A stretch of 64,000 nt of DNA. It comes from UBA1227 sp963629305. Lineage in GTDB: Bacteria > Bacillota > Clostridia > Oscillospirales > Acutalibacteraceae. The stretch lies in contig CAVGIJ010000007.1 of assembly GCA_963629305.1 (NCBI GenBank), positions 1-64,000 of the forward strand, in the 5' to 3' direction. Position 1 is the stretch's first letter; each line of letters opens with the position of its first letter. The notes under the pieces were generated by a model. The model saw nothing but the letters and a program-made list of their open reading frames with translations, searched no databases and was not told the DNA's origin. The position numbers and the translations under genes were made by a program. This document shows, piece after piece, positions 16,915 to 25,732 of this stretch.

Positions 16915-18594
16915 TTATTCGGCAGTTTGACAAATTTTAAGCATCTCTTCAACAGTTGTAACGCCTTCCTCAACGAGTTGAAGTGCAGACTGTTTAAGAG
17001 TTGACATGCCTTGCTCATTTACCGCATATGCGGTGATGTCGTCCATGGGAGCCTTATCGGCAATCATACGTCTGAGCTTTTTATCAATGACAACAATTTC
17101 ATGAATTGAAATACGTCCCTTATAACCTGTGTTGTTACACATATGACATCCCTTGCCGCGAACGACCTTTGCGGGATGGGCACCCATTGCCTCACACTCA
17201 ACACTGTCGGGAACATACTCCTCTTTACAATTCGGGCAAACCTTACGCATAAGTCGTTGAGCAACAATACCTACAACCGAGTTTGCAACAAGATACGGTT
17301 CAACGCCCATGTCTTCAAGACGTACAATTGACGAGAGTGCGTCATTTGTATGAAGAGTAGAACAAACAAGGTGTCCTGTGATAGCTGCACGTACGGAAAT
17401 CTCAGCAGTTTCACCGTCACGGGTCTCACCGACCATGATAACGTCAGGGTCCTGACGGAGAAGAGCACGAAGTCCTGCTGCGAAGGTCATTCCCGCAAGT
17501 ACGTTTACCTGAGTTTGATTTATTCTCGGAAGTGTTCGCTCAACAGGGTCTTCAACGGTAGAAACGTTTATAGGCTTCTGAGCAAGTGTATCAAGAATCA
17601 TATAAAGTGTTGTTGTTTTACCCGAACCTGTAGGACCTGTGATATATATGATACCGTTTGGATTTCTGAGGATTGTCTGCATCTTTTTGTAATTTTCCTC
17701 ATTCATTCCGTAGGAATCCATATGGTCAAGTTTTGTATTTGTGGCAAGATAACGAAGAACGGCTTTTTCACCGTAAACAGTCGGAAGTGTCGAAACACGG
17801 ACGTTCATGTCGTACCCGTCAATAATCTGTCGAAAGTGTCCGTCCTGAGGAACACGTCGTTCGGCAATGTCAAGTCCCGACATGATTTTTATACGGGCGA
17901 TAAGCTGCTTGTTTACACTTGCGGCAAGTGTTACGTAATCAACCAGCATACCGTCGGTACGGAGACGCACAACCGTCTGTTTTTCAAAAGGCTCAATATG
18001 AATATCCGATGCATGTGTCGTATAACCGTGGACAAGCAATGAGTTCAAGAATTTTACGATAGGTACATCATCACCGGCATCTGCATCCTCAAGTTCCTGA
18101 ACGGCTTGAGTTGTGGGGATATCCACTGAAACGTTTGCCTGTGCTGCCGCGGACTTTGCGGAAACCTCCGCATAATAAAGATCAATGGCCTTTGTGATGT
18201 TCTGCGTTTCGGCAAGGTAAACCTCAAGGGTCATACCTGTGGTCTGACGAACATCCTCAACAGCGTAGAAGTTGAGTGGGTCACTCATGGCAACAGTAAG
18301 TTTCCCCTGATCCTCAGCAATGGCTATCATGTTATACTTAACGGCCAATTGTTTTGGAATACGCGCAACCGCAGCCGTATCTATTTTGAAGTTGTCAAGT
18401 TTTATAATCTGGAGACCCATTCTCTTGCCGAGCGCATCAAGAACTTCTTTCTCTGTGATGTAACCCAGTTCAACAAGAATTTGTCCAAGTTTTTTTGATC
18501 TGTCCTGTTTTTGTATGGCAAGAGCTTGTTTTATTTGGTCGTCGGTAATGTATCCGTACTCCTTAAGCATCTCACCGATTGGCATATTCCTCAT
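16915..18594 (-). CDS. PilB/GspE-type secretion or type IV pilus assembly ATPase
   Basis: A 559-residue ATPase. An N-terminal MshEN/GspE-N domain (about 1-150) has GEMLKEYGYITDDQI and LGQILVELGYITEKEVLDAL repeats. The core has Walker A GPTGSGKTTTLYMI, the Asp box TVEDPVERTLPRINQTQVN, Walker B-like DPDVIMVGETRDGETAE and the His box GHLVCSTLHTND. A four-cysteine zinc site (CPNC ... CHMCNNTGYKGR) is intact. It should extend pilus or pseudopilus fibres. No pilC, pilT, pilM-O or prepilin peptidase is nearby; the only pilin-like gene in the window is 40 kb away at 58.7 kb. ATG 18594 has AGGGA and a good promoter upstream. Confidence 0.93.
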   Translation of the reverse strand: MRNMPIGEMLKEYGYITDDQIKQALAIQKQDRSKKLGQILVELGYITEKEVLDALGKRMGLQIIKLDNFKIDTAAVARIPKQLAVKYNMIAIAEDQGKLTVAMSDPLNFYAVEDVRQTTGMTLEVYLAETQNITKAIDLYYAEVSAKSAAAQANVSVDIPTTQAVQELEDADAGDDVPIVKFLNSLLVHGYTTHASDIHIEPFEKQTVVRLRTDGMLVDYVTLAASVNKQLIARIKIMSGLDIAERRVPQDGHFRQIIDGYDMNVRVSTLPTVYGEKAVLRYLATNTKLDHMDSYGMNEENYKKMQTILRNPNGIIYITGPTGSGKTTTLYMILDTLAQKPINVSTVEDPVERTLPRINQTQVNVLAGMTFAAGLRALLRQDPDVIMVGETRDGETAEISVRAAITGHLVCSTLHTNDALSSIVRLEDMGVEPYLVANSVVGIVAQRLMRKVCPNCKEEYVPDSVECEAMGAHPAKVVRGKGCHMCNNTGYKGRISIHEIVVIDKKLRRMIADKAPMDDITAYAVNEQGMSTLKQSALQLVEEGVTTVEEMLKICQTAE

Positions 18595-18633
18595 ATAGCT
18601 TGTCCCTCGCTAAAAATAATATAAACAATATAA

Positions 18634-18662
18634 AGTATACGCTTTAAACAGAAAAAAATCAA
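18634..18662 (-). promoter_or_regulatory. Promoter of the PilB/GspE gene
   Basis: TTGATT (18657-18662) and TATACT (18634-18639) with 17-bp spacing lie 40 bases before the start codon. It is a vegetative sigma-A-type promoter by sequence. Confidence 0.65.
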
Positions 18663-18698
18663 TATAATGCACAAGTTTTAACAAATAACAGTGCATTT

Positions 18699-18999
18699 TT
18701 ATTCAATTTTTGAGCGCAATTCAAGAAGAACCTTCTTTTCTATTCTGGAGACATATGATCTTGATATTCCGATTCTCTGCGCTACTTCACGTTGCGTAAG
18801 CGGTGGTTTATTGTCAAGCCCGTATCTCAGAATAATTATCTGTTTTTACTTTCGTCTCATCACATACGACATCCATAACGGTCAGAGGATTCCCTTCCGG
18901 ATCAACATCTATCGGATCACCGAGAAGTACATACTGCTCCTTATTTTTCTTTGCCCTGAAATACATGAGTATTTCATTTTCAATGCAGCGGGCGGCGCA
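18699..18999 (-). pseudogene. sigK: Broken sporulation sigma factor gene (sigma-K/sigma-E type)
   Basis: Minus-strand translation gives two pieces of a sporulation sigma factor in different frames. The upstream piece (about 18847-18999) reads AARCIENEILMYFRAKK followed by LLGDPIDVDPEGNPLTVMDV, which matches the end of region 2. The downstream piece (18699-18842) is a region 4.2 helix-turn-helix, with IIILRYGLDNKPPLTQREVA and GISRSYVSRIEKKVL, ending in TAA. About 30 residues are missing between them, the frame shifts at the join, and in the downstream frame TAA precedes the second piece. The first 60-100 residues including the core-binding start are absent. GISRSYVSRIEK is closer to sigma-K than to sigma-E. 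Confidence 0.85.
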
Positions 19000-19096
19000 A
19001 AAAAATATACATAGCCGAGCAAATTAAGAAGTGAGCGACACTTCGTCTCTCGTATAAAACGATATCTCTTCACGCATTCAATTAATATAAAAATTC

Positions 19097-20209
19097 TCAG
19101 TATGGTTTGAATGAATAACAGTTGCGGGCACCTGTCAGGTTTCCGAACATATATTTTTTGCATGCGGACTCACACATAACATATACCTTGCCGTCCTTGC
19201 AGAGAAGTTCCTCTGACATCGGTGCCAAAACCCAATCCTTTTCAAGGTGAGCGCTGTCAACGTAAAAGAGCGGTATCTCGTCGCCGTCATCTGTCGTAAA
19301 TGTTCCGTCCTTCGCGTCTTCATTGCCCGCAAGTAAAGAGAGGTATGAGTCCATTGGATTGTCATACACCTTTATATGTGACGATGAGAGCCCATAGGAA
19401 GTCGAGATGAGCATCTTTGTTTCGCCTTTGTCGTCCTGTACAAAGCACATACCCTGCGCGTTGTCGGTAATGGAAAATGCGGCAATCGGCTTATCCTCAA
19501 GAAGTCCGAGTTTTCCGTCCTTTGAGAGAACATAAACCGTCATTATCGCCTGCTGATAGTCGCCGCTGTCAGTCGTCATATGGTGACTTTCGGGAGTTTC
19601 ATAGTCCTCGGCAATGTAAAATTCTCCGACATAGAGATACCCGTCCTCAACATGTACAAATGCCGGACCGGTCTGCGGATTGAATGTTCCTACGGGTTCT
19701 ATCACACCGGTAAATTCGGAATCCCCGGAATTTTCAACATAACTATCAACAAGATTGATATTTTTCTCTTTTGTTCCGAGAAGCTCAGAAAGAGAATAAA
19801 CATTTATCTCATGTCCCGTTGCCATATACACAAAGTCACCGAACACGGCAATTCCGCCTGCATGGGCATGGTCTTCCTTCCCGTCGTTCGTATAAAGCGA
19901 TACAAACTGCTGTTTAAGTTCTTTTCCACTCTTACCGTTCGTCATGTATATACGTGAAGCACTGCCGTCAGCCATGTATCCGCACACAAGATATGTACCG
20001 CCGTACTTTTCATCCTCGACCCAGGTTATTCCCTGCGGCACAAAGCCGTCTGACAGTCCCGGAATTTTGAATTCTTTTTTTGAAACCTTGTTGAATTCCC
20101 TGTATGAAATCTTTTGATAAACATTGAATCCTATGATAACAAGCAATACAACCGAGATAATGACCGCAAGTATTATAAGCAGCACTTTACCGATCTTCTT
20201 TACCTTCAT
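19097..20209 (-). CDS. Membrane-anchored protein, probable extracellular beta-propeller-like
   Basis: A 370-residue product, not recognised as a named family. Residues 1-4 are basic, about 8-30 form one membrane segment or uncleaved signal (VLLIILAVIISVVLLVIIGF), and the remaining about 335 residues are predicted outside. The exported part has short beta-type repeats such as GGTYLVCGYMADG, GGIAVFGDFVYMATG and VHVEDGYLYVGEFY, which suggest a propeller. DHAHAGGI could include metal ligands. ATG 20209 with AAAGGATG upstream is preferred over an ATG-less extension to 20410 that runs through a terminator hairpin. It is alone between the sigma-factor remnant and the SPOCS/LysM remnant. Confidence 0.75.
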   Translation of the reverse strand: MKVKKIGKVLLIILAVIISVVLLVIIGFNVYQKISYREFNKVSKKEFKIPGLSDGFVPQGITWVEDEKYGGTYLVCGYMADGSASRIYMTNGKSGKELKQQFVSLYTNDGKEDHAHAGGIAVFGDFVYMATGHEINVYSLSELLGTKEKNINLVDSYVENSGDSEFTGVIEPVGTFNPQTGPAFVHVEDGYLYVGEFYIAEDYETPESHHMTTDSGDYQQAIMTVYVLSKDGKLGLLEDKPIAAFSITDNAQGMCFVQDDKGETKMLISTSYGLSSSHIKVYDNPMDSYLSLLAGNEDAKDGTFTTDDGDEIPLFYVDSAHLEKDWVLAPMSEELLCKDGKVYVMCESACKKYMFGNLTGARNCYSFKPY

Positions 20210-20237
20210 ATGTAAACATCCTTTCGACAAAAATAAA

Positions 20238-20267
20238 AGACTGCAGCCGCGTTCACGGCTACAGCCT
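20238..20267 (-). terminator. Terminator downstream of the SPOCS/LysM remnant
   Basis: Minus-strand stem AGGCTGTAGCCG/CGGCTGCAGTCT with a 6-base loop and G-U pairs, followed by TTTATTTTTG. It ends the rsgA-side transcript. Confidence 0.7.
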
Positions 20268-20279
20268 AATTGTAACAAT

Positions 20280-20660
20280 TCATCCCGGAATAAGCAACAT
20301 TTTATCTGCGGACAAAATCTCCTCTGACAGTTCATTTTCCTCCATAACAAGGGAAACTGTCGTGTTATAGTGCCTTGCAATATCCCATACGCTTTCATCT
20401 TTTGAAGCAAAGTAAATCACAGCCGCACTTTCGCGCTCAACTGTAGTCTCCCCCCTTTGAAACGGAAATATTCGAAACAAATTCGACATTGGGCATGCAG
20501 CGGTAAATGTATCGCTCACCTTTTCATAAAACTCAAGCATGGGAACCGTTTTTCGCTCAAGAGTCACCGGCCTTTCGGTGCAATATGCATCGGCAACGCC
20601 GTTTACTTCAATCTCCTTGTAAGCGTGCATTTCAACCATACCGTAACAGATCCCTCAGCC
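20280..20660 (-). pseudogene. C-terminal remnant of a SPOCS (DUF3794)-LysM protein, SipL-like
   Basis: The open part (20280-20639, 119 residues) ends in a LysM domain (ASKDESVWDIARHYNTTVSL, then LSADKMLLIPG) after a stretch typical of SPOCS/DUF3794 proteins (EIEVNGVADAYC). Clostridial SipL-type spore morphogenesis proteins have several SPOCS repeats plus LysM and exceed 400 residues, so most of the protein is missing. Just upstream, EGSVTV can be read in another frame directly before VEMHAYKEIEV, consistent with a one-base frameshift. A short expressed protein from ATG 20639 cannot be excluded. Confidence 0.55.
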
Positions 20661-20705
20661 CTTTCGGCTTATTTAAGCCATCCTATGCAAAAAGGTGTAT
20701 TTGAG

Positions 20706-21638
20706 TTACTGAATATTCTTTCTCAACTGCCAGTCTTTTAAATCCTTTACCTCTTCATAGAGAGCTCTATAGCTCTCATAGCGGGTTTTCGGTATTTCTC
20801 CCGACTCTGCGGCCGCACGTACCGCGCAATCTTTGTCGTCCATATGTGCGCAGTCGGGGTAAAACCTGCAATCTTCAATATACTCGTAAAATTCGGGAAA
20901 ACAGTCCGGAAGTTCATCTTTCATAATGATCTCATTTTTAAGAACTTCAAGGCTTGCAAATCCCGGCGTGTCTGCTACATATCCCCCGTCAAGTTTGTGA
21001 AGTGTGCACTCCCTGGTAGTATGTTTGCCTCTTCCGAGCTTTTGGCTTATCTTAGCGGTCTTTATTGATAGACTCGGATCAATCCGGTTAAGGAGCGTCG
21101 ATTTACCTACACCGGAGTTTCCGGTGAAGGCACAGGTTTTGCCTTTAAGCAGAGCTTTTATCTCATCCACGCCCTCGCCCGTTTTGCCGGAGGCAATAAC
21201 GGTTTCAAAGCCGACTTTTTTATATGTAGAATAAAGCTCCTCAACATCCGCAAGGTCGGCTTTGTTTAGAACAATGACAGGCTCTATGCCGCGACTTACG
21301 GCAATAGCCGTAAGTCGGTCAATAAGCAGCGTATTCGGTCTTGGCTCTGCTCCCGCGACCACTATGATAAGCCTGTCAATGTTCGCGACGGGCGGCCTTT
21401 GCAAAAAGCTCTTTCTCGGCAAAATCACGTCTACGGTGTTTTCCGCCTTTTCCTCCTCGTTTATGCTTATGACAACTTTGTCACCGCACATCGGAGTAAT
21501 TTTTTCCTTGCGGAAAACACCGCGGGCTTTGCACTCATATATAAGCCCATCGGCTTCAACATAGTAAAATCCGCCTATGCCTTTTATGATTATGCCCTGT
21601 TTTTGGTTTTCCTTTAAGTTTAATTCTTTTTCGGTCAT
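20706..21638 (-). CDS. rsgA: Ribosome biogenesis GTPase RsgA
   Basis: A circularly permuted GTPase of about 310 residues. An OB-fold domain (about 12-75) is followed by G4 NKAD, G5-like IASGKTGEG, G1 FTGNSGVGKSTLLNRI, G2-region RGKHTTRE and G3 DTPGF. A C-terminal zinc motif reads CRFYPDCAHMDDKDCAV. It matures the 30S subunit. ATG 21638 is preferred over GTG 21644, since AAAGAG precedes it. It is the last intact gene of the priA-def-fmt-rsmB-rlmN-prpC-prkC-rsgA series. Confidence 0.97.
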   Translation of the reverse strand: MTEKELNLKENQKQGIIIKGIGGFYYVEADGLIYECKARGVFRKEKITPMCGDKVVISINEEEKAENTVDVILPRKSFLQRPPVANIDRLIIVVAGAEPRPNTLLIDRLTAIAVSRGIEPVIVLNKADLADVEELYSTYKKVGFETVIASGKTGEGVDEIKALLKGKTCAFTGNSGVGKSTLLNRIDPSLSIKTAKISQKLGRGKHTTRECTLHKLDGGYVADTPGFASLEVLKNEIIMKDELPDCFPEFYEYIEDCRFYPDCAHMDDKDCAVRAAAESGEIPKTRYESYRALYEEVKDLKDWQLRKNIQ

Positions 21639-21690
21639 AAACACTCTTTCAAATCATCTTAAAATAATTAAAATATCCCGTTTACAAATC

Positions 21691-21717
21691 CGGCGAATTG
21701 GAGTAACCAATTCGCCG
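21691..21717 (-). terminator. Hairpin between prkC and rsgA
   Basis: Perfect 11-bp stem CGGCGAATTGG/CCAATTCGCCG with a 5-base loop, 18 bases after the prkC stop. The following minus-strand sequence (GATTTGTAAAC) is only weakly T-rich, so it may be a partial terminator or an mRNA-stabilising hairpin. Confidence 0.5.
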
Positions 21718-21734
21718 AATAAATACTTGTTTAC

Positions 21735-23897
21735 TTAGGAAATTGTAATTTTGGTGTCCGTAGTTACAGAACTTCCAACCATCGGATTTGTGCGAAGTGC
21801 GGTGTCGGAATCGCTCTTTCCGTCAGCATATACAACGTTTGTGAATCCTTCAGACTCAAGTTTCGCTTTAGCTTCAGCCATAGTCATACCGAATACGGAA
21901 GGTATGGATTGCTTTGTTGCGTTTTTATATGTCTTCTCGTTTGAGAGAACACCCGGAGTCTTGGTAAAGTCAGCAGTTGCAGAGTAAACCATGTTACCGC
22001 CGATCTTTATCACGATCTGTTTTCCGGAGCCGGTACCAACAACAGTTTCGGTATGTGTGCCGCCCGCACAGTTTACATTCTTTGAATCAAACTGTACATT
22101 GTCAACAAAGATTTCAAGCTTTTCGGTATTTCCGGTATTCGGAAGTGTGATTGTAATATCGACTGATGAGTTTGCAGCCTTACCGGTACTGATGACAATG
22201 TCAATCTTAGTACCCTTTGATACAGACGTTCCTTCATCGATGCTCTGCTCGATTATCTGTCCTTCCGGTTTATCGGAATCTTCTTCTCTTACTCTGCCGA
22301 GCTTAAGTCCGATTTCTTCAAGATAATCCTCTTCAATCTCTGTTTTGTTAGTATTGTAGTTAAGACCGAGAAGGCCCGGAACCTTTACATCATTTTCGTT
22401 TACGTCGGTTGAAACATATACAGTGATCGTAGTTGTAGTGTCAGCCTTTGTTCCCTCCTTAGGATCTGAGGAAATAACAAGGCCGGGATCCATGCTGTCA
22501 TCGTACTGCGTTATAACCTTAACACTTGTGAATCCGGCAGCAGACAGTTCAGACTTTGCAGCTGCTATTTCATGACCGTTTATCTTCGGAACTTCAACAA
22601 GCGATCCACCTGAAACAACCTCAAGCTTTATAGTGCTGCCCTTCTTGGCCTTTGCACCGCCGTAAGGACTTTGGTTACAAACCTGACCTGCCTGATATGT
22701 TGTAGATGTAACGTATTTTACTTCAAACTCCCAGTTATCAGTGTACTCTTTGTTATTCTCAACTTCCTCGGTGTAATCCTTTCCGAGAAGGTCAGGCACT
22801 TCAATCTTATCGTTTTTGAAGATATCCGTGAAAAGTGCAAGGAAAATAACAACAAGAATAACAACGGCAAGAAGTGCCGACATAACACCTATGAGTATAG
22901 GAAGAACCTTGTTGCGTTCTTCTTCCTCGTCGTCCTCAATATCCTCATCCATATCCTCGGTTAAAGGCGGAACAGCTGCTCCGGCGGTCGGTATGACTGT
23001 TGATGCCTGCTGTCCGATGAATTTTGTCGGCTCCTTGTCTACAAAATAACTGTAGTCAAACTTTATAGCCGGATTTCTTCTGAATTCATCAAGGTCAAGA
23101 AGCATCTCAGCAGCGGACTGATATCTGTCCTTGATATTCTTCTGCATTGCCCTTAGAGTTATCTGCTCAAGTCCCACAGGAATCTGCGGGTTGATCTCTC
23201 TCGGGTGAACAGCCTCATTCTGAAGCTGCATAATAGCAACGGAAACGGCACTGTCAGACTCAAACGGAAGTTTACCTGTTATCATTTCATAGAGAACAAC
23301 ACCCACAGAATAAATATCTGCTTTGTCGTCTGTTATCTCTCCGCGAGCCTGTTCAGGGCTGATATAGTGTACAGAGCCTATTGCGCTCTCTGTCATTGTT
23401 CTTGTCTCGCCTCTTGAGAAACGAGCAATGCCAAAGTCTGTAACTTTGATGTTTCCGTTTTGAAGAAGCATGATATTTTGCGGCTTTACATCTCTGTGAA
23501 CAATACCTTTATCATGGGCATGCTGTAAAGCTCTCAAAATCTGTGTTGTAAAGTGAACAGCTTCTTTCCAGTTTATAACCTTCTGCTGCTCAATATACTC
23601 CTTAAGGGTAATTCCCTCAATGTATTCCATAACAATGTACTGAAGTCTGTCACCGAAAGAAACGTCGTAAACCTTTACGATATTCGGATGACTGAGTACT
23701 GCAATTGCCTTTGATTCGTTCTTGAATCTTCTGCGGAATTCCTCATTTGCAAGGAACTCCTCCTTAAGTATTTTAATTGCAACTATGCGGTCATCAATGT
23801 TGTCGTATGCTTTGTACACGACTGCCATACCGCCTACTCCGATTATTTCTCTGATTTCGTAACGACCATCAAGTCTTTTTCCTACATAACTATCCAT
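21735..23897 (-). CDS. prkC: PASTA-domain Ser/Thr protein kinase PrkC/Stk1
   Basis: A 720-residue membrane kinase. The cytoplasmic Hanks-type domain (about 10-275) has the glycine-rich GVGGMAVVYKA, catalytic K42 in VAIKILKEE, HRDVKPQN (D136), DFGIARF and PEQARG. An acidic juxtamembrane stretch (313-328) precedes one membrane helix (about 331-357). Outside are PASTA repeats at about 365-430, 433-497, 504-571 and 664-720. A beta-rich insert of roughly 70 residues (about 578-650) of no recognised family separates the third and fourth. Muropeptide sensing and control of wall growth are known for the family. prpC, the phosphatase, is directly upstream. Confidence 0.96.
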   Translation of the reverse strand: MDSYVGKRLDGRYEIREIIGVGGMAVVYKAYDNIDDRIVAIKILKEEFLANEEFRRRFKNESKAIAVLSHPNIVKVYDVSFGDRLQYIVMEYIEGITLKEYIEQQKVINWKEAVHFTTQILRALQHAHDKGIVHRDVKPQNIMLLQNGNIKVTDFGIARFSRGETRTMTESAIGSVHYISPEQARGEITDDKADIYSVGVVLYEMITGKLPFESDSAVSVAIMQLQNEAVHPREINPQIPVGLEQITLRAMQKNIKDRYQSAAEMLLDLDEFRRNPAIKFDYSYFVDKEPTKFIGQQASTVIPTAGAAVPPLTEDMDEDIEDDEEEERNKVLPILIGVMSALLAVVILVVIFLALFTDIFKNDKIEVPDLLGKDYTEEVENNKEYTDNWEFEVKYVTSTTYQAGQVCNQSPYGGAKAKKGSTIKLEVVSGGSLVEVPKINGHEIAAAKSELSAAGFTSVKVITQYDDSMDPGLVISSDPKEGTKADTTTTITVYVSTDVNENDVKVPGLLGLNYNTNKTEIEEDYLEEIGLKLGRVREEDSDKPEGQIIEQSIDEGTSVSKGTKIDIVISTGKAANSSVDITITLPNTGNTEKLEIFVDNVQFDSKNVNCAGGTHTETVVGTGSGKQIVIKIGGNMVYSATADFTKTPGVLSNEKTYKNATKQSIPSVFGMTMAEAKAKLESEGFTNVVYADGKSDSDTALRTNPMVGSSVTTDTKITIS

Positions 23898-23948
23898 TTT
23901 CGCACACTCCCGTGAAGATTACACTCAAAACTTAAACACCACTTACAA

Positions 23949-24677
23949 TTAATACGCTACAGCAACCACTGTTATGTTATCTGCACCGCCGTTTTCGTTA
24001 GCCATGTCCACAAGTGTATCTGCAAAATCTGTGTAAGGCTTGTCACAAACAACGCGATAAATATCCGACTGATCCACGAAGTTTGTAAGTCCGTCTGTAC
24101 AAATGAGAAGAACATCATCTGACGTTGTGTCTTCGGCAAGGAAGTCGGCTTTTACTTCCTCATCAACGCCAAGGGCACGCGTTATAAGATTTTTGCGTGG
24201 GTGGCTTTTGGCTTCGTCAGGTGTAATTTCACCTTTTTCAACCATATCCTGTACCACCGAATGGTCTTTCGTTATTTGTCTTATTTCATTTTTTGAAACA
24301 AGATACGCCCTGCTGTCGCCTACGTGTGAAACGTAAACCGCACCGGGTGTTATTATCGCAGCAACAACGGTTGTACCCATCCCTTTGAGTTCTGCATTGG
24401 CATTTGCCATGTCAAACACTTCGTAATTTGCATTTGTTATTGCTGTAATAAGCAAATTCTTTATTGAAGAAGAAGTCATTCCGTCACGATAACCCATAGT
24501 TATCTTTTCGGAAATGCTTTTAACGGCTGTCGAGCTTGCAATATTTCCCCCGGCATTTCCGCCCATGCCGTCACAGACAACAGCCCATGCAACTCCGTTT
24601 TGGAATTCACCTGCTGCGTATGAGTCCTGATTTGACGAACGTACTTTACCGATATCTGTCTTAGCAATTATTCTCAC
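23949..24677 (-). CDS. prpC: PP2C-family Ser/Thr phosphatase PrpC/Stp
   Basis: A 242-residue PPM phosphatase with the metal-binding motifs NQDSYAAG, VCDGMGGNAGG, SHVGDSRAYL, DHSVVQDMVEKGEI, LLICTDGLTNFV and GGADNITVVAV. It reverses phosphorylation by the adjacent PrkC. GTG 24677 is taken as the start because AAAGGAGGAG lies just upstream; the in-frame TTG at 24695 is within that site. It follows rlmN by 14 bases. Confidence 0.96.
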   Translation of the reverse strand: MRIIAKTDIGKVRSSNQDSYAAGEFQNGVAWAVVCDGMGGNAGGNIASSTAVKSISEKITMGYRDGMTSSSIKNLLITAITNANYEVFDMANANAELKGMGTTVVAAIITPGAVYVSHVGDSRAYLVSKNEIRQITKDHSVVQDMVEKGEITPDEAKSHPRKNLITRALGVDEEVKADFLAEDTTSDDVLLICTDGLTNFVDQSDIYRVVCDKPYTDFADTLVDMANENGGADNITVVAVAY

Positions 24678-24691
24678 AACTTCTCCTCCTT

Positions 24692-25732
24692 TCAATTATT
24701 TGTATGTTTTCTGCGAAGCTGACCGCAAGAGGCATCAATATCTCCTCCGAGGCTCCGCCTTATTGTAGTATTTATACCGTTTTTCATAAGTATATCTGAA
24801 AAAGCAACAATTCTGTCACTGCCGCTTCTTTTGTAGTCGTTCTCCCTAACTTCATTTGCCGGAATAAGATTGACATGACACAGCATACCCTTAAGCTTCC
24901 CGACGAGCTCATACGCGCATTCGTCCGTATCATTTATTCCGCTCATCATGGCGTATTCAAATGAAACCCTGCGGCCCGTGGCCTCCGTGTATTTTCTGCA
25001 CGCTTCAAGTAATTCATCAACATGCCATTTTTTGTTGACCGGCATAATACGCGAGCGCAATTCATCAGAAGGCGCATGGAGCGATACTGAGAGAGTAAAC
25101 TGAGGGTGCAATTTTATAAGGTCGTATATCTTCGGGACGATTCCGCATGTCGATACGGAAATGTGTCTTGCACTGATGTTTTTTCCGTTTTCATCCGTTA
25201 TGAGTTCAAGAAACTTCAAAACATTTTCATAGTTGTCAAGCGGTTCTCCCATACCCATCATCACTATGTGGGAAACACGCAGCTCCTGTTCCTCGTTGTC
25301 GCGTTCTATCTCATAAACCTGTGAAAGTATCTCCGAGGGTAAAAGTGACCTCACACAACCGTCTATAGTCGAAGCACAGAATGAGCACTTCATGTTACAC
25401 CCTACCTGACTGGATACACAAACGGTGTAACCGTACTTGTACTTCATAAGAACACTCTCTACGAACTCACCGTCATTCAGACGAAATAAGTACTTAACTG
25501 TTCCGTCAAGCTTCGAGACAAGTTTTCGTTCTATTTCGCAATTTCTTATCTCATAAGATTCCGAAAGTTCTCTGCGTAGTTCTTTTGAAAGATTTGTCAT
25601 TTCTTCAAAGCTCTTCGCATTCTTTTTGTGAAGCCAGGAATAAACCTGTCCGGAGCGGAATTTTTGCAACCCGTGTTCTTCAAAGTCCGCTGATAATTCA
25701 GAAAGACTTAAAGATTTGATATCTGCGTTCAG
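24692..25732 (-). CDS. rlmN: 23S rRNA/tRNA adenine-C2 methyltransferase RlmN, predicted CTG start
   Basis: A radical-SAM methyltransferase that modifies A2503 of 23S rRNA and A37 of tRNAs. The cluster motif is CSFCAS, with VGCNMKC before it, MGMGEPLDNYENV and a C-terminal catalytic cysteine in DASCGQLRRKH. The first ATG/GTG/TTG in frame is TTG 25669, which would remove a normal N-terminal helix region. Upstream the frame continues with SLSLSELSADFEEHG, typical RlmN N-terminal sequence, until TAA at 25733-25735. Only CTG 25732 can start this frame. It has AAGGGTG seven bases upstream and overlaps the rsmB stop as CTGA. This gives 346 residues, the normal family length. Confidence 0.9.
   Translation of the reverse strand: MNADIKSLSLSELSADFEEHGLQKFRSGQVYSWLHKKNAKSFEEMTNLSKELRRELSESYEIRNCEIERKLVSKLDGTVKYLFRLNDGEFVESVLMKYKYGYTVCVSSQVGCNMKCSFCASTIDGCVRSLLPSEILSQVYEIERDNEEQELRVSHIVMMGMGEPLDNYENVLKFLELITDENGKNISARHISVSTCGIVPKIYDLIKLHPQFTLSVSLHAPSDELRSRIMPVNKKWHVDELLEACRKYTEATGRRVSFEYAMMSGINDTDECAYELVGKLKGMLCHVNLIPANEVRENDYKRSGSDRIVAFSDILMKNGINTTIRRSLGGDIDASCGQLRRKHTNN

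Noticed and set aside
18909..19163. Open frame of 84 codons across the sigma-factor remnant
   Set aside because: It reads the remnant in the wrong frame, has no ribosome binding site, and gives no family pattern. The homologous frame is the broken sigma-K/E-like one.
20640..20705. Possible riboswitch (GGCTTA/TAAGCC and GCCGAAAGGGC hairpins) before the SPOCS/LysM remnant
   Set aside because: The 66-bp stretch is too short for the known aptamers I could compare, and its 3' part aligns better as frameshifted coding sequence.
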